Shown here piece by piece: positions 58,511 to 64,000 of a stretch of 64,000 bases of DNA. This DNA is from Microvirga sp. VF16 (GTDB lineage: Bacteria; Pseudomonadota; Alphaproteobacteria; Rhizobiales; Beijerinckiaceae): the NCBI RefSeq assembly GCF_016864375.1, contig NZ_CP069357.1:620001-684000 (forward strand). The letters are read 5' to 3'. The first letter of the stretch is position 1; each line of letters opens with the position of its first letter. The notes under the pieces are model-generated. The model made no database searches and was not told where the DNA came from. It saw nothing but the letters and a program-made list of their open reading frames with translations. A program made the translations under genes and the position numbers.

Positions 58511-60163
58511 ATGACCTCCTCGCGCTCTCGTCACCTCTCAACCGCCGCGCTGGCTGCCTTCATTGCCACTTCCGGATTGGATGCTGCTCTCGCACAGGGC
58601 ACTCCGATAGGCCCTGCCGGGCAGATCACCCAGGCACAGGCTAATGTGCCGGCCGACTATGCCAAGCCGGGCGTTCCCGGGCTCGCGCCGGAGCCTCTCG
58701 ATATGCCCTCACAGGTGACGACACAAGGAACGGCCAGAATTGCGACGGCAGTTGCTTCAAAGCCTCTCGGCCTGGAGCAGAAGGCTTGGCTTGACCCGAA
58801 CAAGCACAAGTCCCCTCGCCAGACGCGGCCGGGCTTCGTGAAGATCTCCTGGCGTCCCGATGACGTCATGGAAGTCAACGCTCGTGAAGGGCTCCTGAGC
58901 GTGATCAAGTTCCCGCGGCAGGAAGAGGTCGTTCAGGTCATGTCGTCGGATCCCGGTTCGTTCGAGACCTCGACTGGCCCTAACAAGCGGTCGGTCGCCA
59001 TTCGGGCCATTTACCCAGGTGTGGACGGCAACCTGATCGTCTACGGCAGCTCGGGCAACGTCTATAACTTCTATCTCCGCTCCCTTCCCTTCAACGCCGA
59101 TCGTCTCCCCGACACGACCGTCGAGGTTGTGGTCGGCGGCATGGAGGCCGGAACGGGTGAAACCCTTGCATCGACTGCGCCTGTGTCGATGCCATACACG
59201 AACTACAAGGATCTCTACGAGCCTGCGGTGAACAAGGCGACGGCCTACTTCGATGCCGGCGGACGGGAATATGCTCGTGGCGCTCCGGTCAATCCAGGCG
59301 ATATGCGCAACAACATCAGCATCGAGGCCCGCTCGCAGGACGATGCGGTCATCGCCCCTATCCGCGCCTGGCACGATGGACGGTTTACCTATCTCGATTT
59401 TGGCCCCAACGCTTCGTCAATGACCGAGTGGCCTGTGGCTGCCCTTGTGATTCAAGGTGTCGAGAGCCCGGTCGGCACCCGCGTAGCTGGCAAAGACCGG
59501 TCGATGATGGTTATCGAAGCCATCGGCAATATCACGCTGCGCAACGGCGGCCGTCTCGTTTGCCTGCGTCTGGCTCGCCCTCTGGACGATAACCGCTACG
59601 CCAAGGACGCGCCGATCGTCGACCCGCGTCGTACCGTAGTAGTCGAAAAGCCGGTGATCGTGGAGCGTGAGGTTCCGGTCGAGATCCAGAAGACCGTCGT
59701 CATCGAGAAGCCGGTTCCGGCGCCTGCGGGAAGGCCTGCGGCACCCGCCCCGCAGCCGCCCCTCGTCCGGAAGGGCGCAGTCGAGCCCGTCGAGAAGAAG
59801 ATCGTCGCATCTGCCGGTCCTCTCGTGGCTCCCATGGCCATTCCCGCCCCTGCCGTTGCTCCGGCCCCCGCGGTCGTTACTGCTGCCCCTCCGCCGCCTC
59901 CGGCGCCGGTGTCCAGCGCCATCATCCTCGGTCCTTACAGCAAGGCGGAAGGCGAGCAGGTTTGGAAGCTCTATCGGGCGGATAATCGTCTGCAGGCTGG
60001 CAAAGCAAAACTGACTTGGCAGTCCCAGAACGGTGGCTCTCTCAAGGCGGCTCCTGCCTCAGGCCGCGCCATGATCAAGATCAGCGGCGTCGATCCTTCT
60101 GCGGCTAGCTCGATCTGTGATGTCCGTCGTCGGCATGGCGACACCTGCCTGGTCGCAGAATAA
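58511..60163 (+). CDS. virB9: VirB9-like core protein with SPOR-like C-terminal extension
   Basis: 550 residues, nearly twice the usual 270-300. Signal peptide to about residue 29. The N-terminal VirB9 domain contains VEVNAREGLLSVIKFP-type strands and DGNLIVYGSSGNVYNFYLRS. The C-terminal VirB9 barrel (about 285-360) has DGRFTYLDFGPNASSMTEWP and GNITLRNGGRLVCLRLARP. Beyond it come repeated Val/Glu/Lys-Pro strands (VVEKPVIVEREVPVEIQ), a Pro-rich linker and a final module (about 470-550, GPYSKAEGEQVWKLYRADNR ... CDVRRRHGDTCLV) resembling a peptidoglycan-binding SPOR domain. Confidence 0.85.
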   Translation: MTSSRSRHLSTAALAAFIATSGLDAALAQGTPIGPAGQITQAQANVPADYAKPGVPGLAPEPLDMPSQVTTQGTARIATAVASKPLGLEQKAWLDPNKHKSPRQTRPGFVKISWRPDDVMEVNAREGLLSVIKFPRQEEVVQVMSSDPGSFETSTGPNKRSVAIRAIYPGVDGNLIVYGSSGNVYNFYLRSLPFNADRLPDTTVEVVVGGMEAGTGETLASTAPVSMPYTNYKDLYEPAVNKATAYFDAGGREYARGAPVNPGDMRNNISIEARSQDDAVIAPIRAWHDGRFTYLDFGPNASSMTEWPVAALVIQGVESPVGTRVAGKDRSMMVIEAIGNITLRNGGRLVCLRLARPLDDNRYAKDAPIVDPRRTVVVEKPVIVEREVPVEIQKTVVIEKPVPAPAGRPAAPAPQPPLVRKGAVEPVEKKIVASAGPLVAPMAIPAPAVAPAPAVVTAAPPPPPAPVSSAIILGPYSKAEGEQVWKLYRADNRLQAGKAKLTWQSQNGGSLKAAPASGRAMIKISGVDPSAASSICDVRRRHGDTCLVAE

Positions 60164-60174
60164 GGGGCGAGACA

Positions 60175-61947
60175 ATGAGTGACGATCCCAAGCGCAAAAC
60201 TAAAATCCGGCTCCTTACCGCCACCAGCGCCTTTGCCCTTCTTGGTGTGACCCTGTTCCTTCTGACGCTGCCGGAAAGGAACACCGCGCTTTCGATGAAG
60301 CAGGCTGCCCTGCCGCCGTCCGAGCCTGTCTTTGCACCTGCCCAGCCGGAGGCGCCAAAGGCGCCCCCACGGGAGGGTGATATTTCTCCTGACCGGGCCA
60401 CAATTGAGGCCCGGGACATCCCGGCCGGAAAGGAGCGCTTCACATCGACGTTCTCGATCCGGGCGACGGATATGCCGGCGACCATCAAGACCGTCAGCAT
60501 GCCCTATGCCCAGGAAGCCGGTATCCGCCTCGATGCCAGCAACTGCGAGGGCGTCCGGCTTGAGGTTGAGCAGGCTTGCCTCGTCCAATTCGTCTATGAT
60601 CCCGCTATCCCAGGCCGGGTTGATGGACGGATCCTGATCACGGCCGCCTCGGAGCGGTCGGACGGTTCGATCCGCAATGTCACAAAGGTGGTCAACGTCG
60701 ATGCGACCGCGATCACCCCCGTCGTGGCCGAGCCGGTAGTTCTTGCTCCGCCACCGCCGCCGGAACCCGAATACGATCCAGCAGCGGAGGCAGTCCTCCG
60801 GAATCGGCGGTCGGCCAGCCTTCTGACCTCCCAGTCGGATGCTGAGAACCTGACCTACCTGGGTCCCCAGCGGCCGAGCGAAGAGGATTGGGAGTCCATC
60901 GGTTATAAGCGGAACTCCTCAAGCTACCCGGTCGACATGAGCCGCGTCGTCACGATGGACAAGCCCATCCCCGCGGTAATCAAGATCCCGATCGATACCC
61001 GCAACGCCTCCCGCGCGGTTGCTACTGTCGAGCGCGACATCTATGGCGGGGACGGACGTCTCGTGGTTATCGAGCGCGGATCCACCCTCATCGGAACCGT
61101 GGAAGCTATCGGCTCAACGGGCGAGGAGAAGGTCGCCATTGCGTGGGAGCGCTTGGTTCGACCCGACGGGGCGGCGTTCGCATTCCAGGCTACCAGCGGC
61201 GATGCAATGGGACGCGCCAGCATCCCGGCACATATGGACAATCGCTGGTTCGAGCGGTTTGGAACCACAATGCTGATGTCGGCGCTCAATGTGGGTGTGA
61301 CGTTGGGGCTGAATGGCTCCCAGACGGTGGTCACCTCCGTCAGCCCCTATGGTGCCGGCTCGGCCAATATCGGCCAGGACGCCAGGGGGATCGCCACCCA
61401 GCAGTTCCGCGAAGATACCCAGCCCCTTATTCAACAATTCACCGAGGAGCAGTTGGCCCTGCCACCCATCAGGACTGTTCCGGCTGGAACTCGCATCACG
61501 GTGTTCCCGAGCACGGACTTGTGGCTCAAGCCGATCAATCCTACCCAAAGAATGCGTGAGGAGTACGCCAGCAAGGTACGCCAGACTCCGGAATATCAAG
61601 CGGCCCGCAACAATCCAGTCCGCTCAAATCCCAGTCAAGCCGCAACCCAGCAGCCAGGGACCGCGGCACCGAACCGCTTTAATTCTCCGATCGGGACCAG
61701 CGTTCCGCAATACATGCAGAACAGTGGCATCAATCAGAACACGATCTCAGCCATGGACAGTCCAGTAGTCCAGAACCTGACACAGGCCCGGTCGCAGCAG
61801 CCGCGAGCTCGGGCAGATGACAGCTTAGATTTCATCAGCGCCCCATCGGCGAATGAAAAGCTTCAGCAGCGGCAGCAGTCTCGCCAGACCTCGCAGCAAC
61901 AGTCGGCAGCCGGGACCCCGATGGGTCAAAACTGGTCGCCTTTCTAA
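60175..61947 (+). CDS. virB10: VirB10-like core protein
   Basis: 590 residues. One inner-membrane helix (about 15-37), a Pro-rich periplasmic stretch, an inserted beta domain (about 75-185) with a cysteine pair (DASNCEGVRLEVEQACLVQF), then the VirB10/TrbI barrel: RGSTLIGTVEAIGSTGEEKV, WERLVRPDGAAFAFQATSGD, the helical antenna region LMSALNVGVTLGLNGSQTVV and IRTVPAGTRITVFPSTDLWL. A Gln/Ser-rich tail follows. It spans both membranes and gates the channel. Starts 11 bases after VirB9. Confidence 0.9.
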   Translation: MSDDPKRKTKIRLLTATSAFALLGVTLFLLTLPERNTALSMKQAALPPSEPVFAPAQPEAPKAPPREGDISPDRATIEARDIPAGKERFTSTFSIRATDMPATIKTVSMPYAQEAGIRLDASNCEGVRLEVEQACLVQFVYDPAIPGRVDGRILITAASERSDGSIRNVTKVVNVDATAITPVVAEPVVLAPPPPPEPEYDPAAEAVLRNRRSASLLTSQSDAENLTYLGPQRPSEEDWESIGYKRNSSSYPVDMSRVVTMDKPIPAVIKIPIDTRNASRAVATVERDIYGGDGRLVVIERGSTLIGTVEAIGSTGEEKVAIAWERLVRPDGAAFAFQATSGDAMGRASIPAHMDNRWFERFGTTMLMSALNVGVTLGLNGSQTVVTSVSPYGAGSANIGQDARGIATQQFREDTQPLIQQFTEEQLALPPIRTVPAGTRITVFPSTDLWLKPINPTQRMREEYASKVRQTPEYQAARNNPVRSNPSQAATQQPGTAAPNRFNSPIGTSVPQYMQNSGINQNTISAMDSPVVQNLTQARSQQPRARADDSLDFISAPSANEKLQQRQQSRQTSQQQSAAGTPMGQNWSPF

Positions 61948-61958
61948 GAGACGGTCCC

Positions 61959-62981
61959 ATGAGCAACACCAGCACCCAGGTCCTCCTCCAGAAATTCATT
62001 GGGCCTCTCTATGAGCGTCTCCTTCACCCTGACGTGGAGGAGATCGCCATCAACAAACCCGGCGAAATCTGGATCCGCCGGCGCAAGCCTGACGAGCAGG
62101 GGCGCCAGTGGATTCCCGAAGAGGCTCCCGACCTTACGGGACGGTACCTCGAGAACATCTGCCACATGGTGGCCAACCTGCAGAACATCCCGAACTTCGG
62201 CGCAGCCGGAATGCCGGTGGTCTTCGGCACTGTTCCAGGTGGGCATCGTTTCGCGGCCGGGATTGGCCCGAATATTCAGTCCGAAACACCCGAGGGAACC
62301 AGCGAAGATGGCTCTATCTGCGTCTGCGTCCGCCAATACAGCAAGGAACAGACGGTCGATCTGCAGGACTACGGCATCACGCCAGGTCAGAGACTTCGCC
62401 CTCCGGTGGCCTCAATCTTCACCCGAGCAACCGACCCTGACGATCCCTTCGCCCAGATCGTTAACTCCCTGACGCGAGGCGACCACATCCTCCTCTCGGG
62501 CGCGACCAGCAGCGGCAAGACCACCTTTCTGAACCGCCTTGTCTCGTTCCTCGACGACCGCAAGCGGATCCTCACGGTCGAGGACACCCGCGAAATCCGG
62601 GTTCTCCAGCCCAACCGCGTCCATATCCTGATGAGTCGTACGCAGCAGGCCAATAAATTCGACTACCGTGCTGTGCGCGATCTCATTGTGCGTATGACCC
62701 CCGACGTGGTCATGGCCGGCGAGATCTCGAATTCGAACGCGGCCACAATCTGGGAGCTCATGACCACCGGCCACGGCCACTTCATGACGACAATCCACGC
62801 CAGATCCCCTGACGAGGCGCTGACCACGTTCATCAACTGTATTTCAAACGCCCGTTCGCAGGCTGGAAACACCGATGCCATCGACCGCGACGAGCTCCGG
62901 GCCCAGATGGTCGAGCACATTCGCGTCATTCAGATCGAAAAAGACTCTCTCGGCCAGCGCCGCATTTCAGCCGTTGCCTAA
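61959..62981 (+). CDS. virB11: VirB11-like traffic ATPase
   Basis: 340 residues. N-terminal domain with RLLHPDVEEIAINKPGEIWI. C-terminal RecA-type ATPase: Walker A SGATSSGKTTFL (about 180-191), Asp box VEDTREIRV, Walker B-like RMTPDVVMAGEI (about 250) and the His box TTGHGHFMTTIHA (about 268). A hexameric cytoplasmic motor that drives pilus assembly and DNA transfer with VirB4. Eleven bases after VirB10. Confidence 0.95.
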   Translation: MSNTSTQVLLQKFIGPLYERLLHPDVEEIAINKPGEIWIRRRKPDEQGRQWIPEEAPDLTGRYLENICHMVANLQNIPNFGAAGMPVVFGTVPGGHRFAAGIGPNIQSETPEGTSEDGSICVCVRQYSKEQTVDLQDYGITPGQRLRPPVASIFTRATDPDDPFAQIVNSLTRGDHILLSGATSSGKTTFLNRLVSFLDDRKRILTVEDTREIRVLQPNRVHILMSRTQQANKFDYRAVRDLIVRMTPDVVMAGEISNSNAATIWELMTTGHGHFMTTIHARSPDEALTTFINCISNARSQAGNTDAIDRDELRAQMVEHIRVIQIEKDSLGQRRISAVA

Positions 62982-62994
62982 CATCGAGGCTCAT

Positions 62995-63300
62995 ATGATT
63001 TTCCTAATCGCCATATTCGTTCCGCCGATCTCCCTCGTCATCCGAGACGCCAAGTATGACGCCATCGCCAGTCTGGTGATGATCTGCCTTTGCATTCTCC
63101 TCGCGCCAGCCGTTCTCCCGTACATCTGGATTGCGGCTATCGTGCACAGCTTCCAGGTTATCCGCCGACAGGACGAGGACCGCAGAACCCAGGATATTAT
63201 CGCCGCCATCAAGGGGCGTCCTACTGCCAGCGACCCTGTTTCGGCTCCGGCTCCAGAAGCGCCGGTAGGCGGCCAGATCGCCTTGCAGACGGGAGCATAG
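62995..63300 (+). CDS. Small membrane protein of the secretion operon
   Basis: 101 residues: hydrophobic helices at about 1-14 and 24-50 (IASLVMICLCILLAPAVLPY), then a charged cytoplasmic tail ending Pro/Ala-rich. ATG at 62995, 13 bases after VirB11. Family unknown; position suggests an accessory part of the channel. Confidence 0.6.
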   Translation: MIFLIAIFVPPISLVIRDAKYDAIASLVMICLCILLAPAVLPYIWIAAIVHSFQVIRRQDEDRRTQDIIAAIKGRPTASDPVSAPAPEAPVGGQIALQTGA

Positions 63301-63304
63301 ATCA

Positions 63305-63820
63305 ATGGCTACGAAACTCCCTACAGGTCAAAACCTCAGCTCGACCCTGACGGCGATCAACTCCATCGCCCTCAACGTGCTTCCTGCACAACATTATTCG
63401 GCACATCTCCTCCCGGCTCGGATGCTGTTGAAGGGCCTGCTGCTCGCCTTCATCGCCGATCGTGCTCAAAAGCCAGCGCTAGACGACGAAGATGCTCCTG
63501 ATCCGACCCTTGAGAGCTTCGCCGATGCTACACTTTCTGACCTTCACAGCCATTTGGCGGGGGGCACCAATGCGCCCTTGCTGCAATGGATCAGCGGCAA
63601 GAGCGCCCTTGGCGGGTCGCCAACACCGCTGCGCCAGATCGCCGTCACCCACCTGTTGACGGTCCTGCAGGATCAACCGGCGGCACGTTACGGCATCATG
63701 GCTGTCTTCGATGCTCTCGGCCAACATATCACGGACGACTTTGCGCTTGCCGGTGCCCAAGGAATGGCAGTTGAAGCCTCTGGCGCTGAAGGCCAGACGA
63801 TCCTTTCCGCAGCAGCCTGA
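63305..63820 (+). CDS. Hypothetical protein of the secretion operon
   Basis: 171 residues, helical, mostly soluble (SAHLLPARMLLKGLLLAFIA; LRQIAVTHLLTVLQDQPAAR). No known domain. ATG at 63305 four bases after the previous stop. An inverted repeat GGGAGGCTCAGCCTCCC (63833-63850) just beyond could end the transcript. Confidence 0.6.
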   Translation: MATKLPTGQNLSSTLTAINSIALNVLPAQHYSAHLLPARMLLKGLLLAFIADRAQKPALDDEDAPDPTLESFADATLSDLHSHLAGGTNAPLLQWISGKSALGGSPTPLRQIAVTHLLTVLQDQPAARYGIMAVFDALGQHITDDFALAGAQGMAVEASGAEGQTILSAAA

Positions 63821-63893
63821 GATCTGAGACCTGGGAGGCTCAGCCTCCCGGGACGACGTTCCGACCCTCGCCCACTCTATTCCGGTTCCTGTC

Positions 63894-64000
63894 ATGAAGC
63901 TCCACAACCCGCTCAAAACAGAATATTTGCCCGAACACATGACGGAAAGTCAGCGGAAACACTACCGCTGGCTGGGAACGACGGCGGCCATAGGTCTTCC
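63894..64000 (+). CDS. Start of a further gene, cut by the window end (candidate VirD4/TraG or other Tra protein)
   Basis: Only 35 codons are visible: MKLHNPLKTEYLPEHMTESQ and then a probable first membrane helix (LGTTAAIGL). A polar N-terminus followed by a membrane helix after VirB11 would suit the coupling protein, but this is guesswork without the rest. Confidence 0.4.
   Translation, partial: MKLHNPLKTEYLPEHMTESQRKHYRWLGTTAAIGL

Noticed and set aside
1..64000. CRISPR array or integron cassette array
   Set aside because: The dispersed leader is a cassette-like repeat, but there are no spacer-regular repeats, no cas or integrase genes and no attC-type RYYYAAC/GTTRRRY cores.

Overview
The window looks like part of a large conjugative plasmid (or a plasmid-like integrative element) of an alphaproteobacterium, most likely Hyphomicrobiales in the Methylobacterium/Microvirga/Bosea range. 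The evidence is high GC, two BA14K-type secreted proteins, a DUF3572 protein, a NepR-like anti-sigma protein, an alphaproteobacterial sigma region 1.1 domain and a complete-looking VirB set. No ribosomal or core metabolic gene is present, and no rRNA, tRNA or CRISPR array was found.

Layout. 1-2092: an IS110-family transposase gene abutting a truncated IS630 fragment. 2.2-39.5 kb: a long accessory region of about 65 mostly short genes, nearly all on the plus strand and mostly of unknown function. They sit in small transcription units that often end in a strong terminator and begin with a recurring translation leader, AAATCCCCgAAAGGA, 5-10 nt before the start codon (about 21 good copies). Recognisable members are an ASCH-domain protein, a membrane-anchored ClpA-like AAA+ ATPase, a PPP-type phosphatase, three ImmA/IrrE-like proteins (at least two with the metal-binding helix destroyed), DUF3572, an EAL phosphodiesterase, a PilZ protein, a free-standing sigma-70 region 1.1, an XPF/ERCC4-type nuclease, a CoiA-like nuclease, CxxCxGxG zinc proteins and two BA14K proteins. 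A second, intact IS630 element (20176-21300) has split one gene, and other genes carry a nonsense codon or a frameshift.

39.5-46.2 kb: a coiled-coil protein, then about 2.2 kb without convincing genes. That stretch holds a TGACAGGT/ACCTGTCA repeat array (40735-41466) followed by a dense run of stem-loops (41649-42290), and is the best candidate for an origin, centromere or transfer site. Next come the NepR-like gene, a GntR/FCD regulator, a SleB-type cell-wall hydrolase lipoprotein and an SSB-like (OB-fold) candidate. 46.2-51.0 kb: a MobA/MobL-type relaxase, an unknown protein, a DnaB/RecA-like helicase and a frameshifted XRE gene.

51.1-64.0 kb: a type IV secretion operon on the plus strand in the order VirB2, VirB3, VirB4, VirB5-like, a membrane protein, a second VirB5-like protein, a VirB7-like lipoprotein, VirB8, VirB9 (long, SPOR-like C-terminus), VirB10, VirB11, two small genes and the start of a further gene cut by the window end. 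VirB6 and VirD4 are not identified here. Relaxase plus VirB machinery imply self-transmission. The accessory region may be the cargo or leading region of the element, but that is inference.
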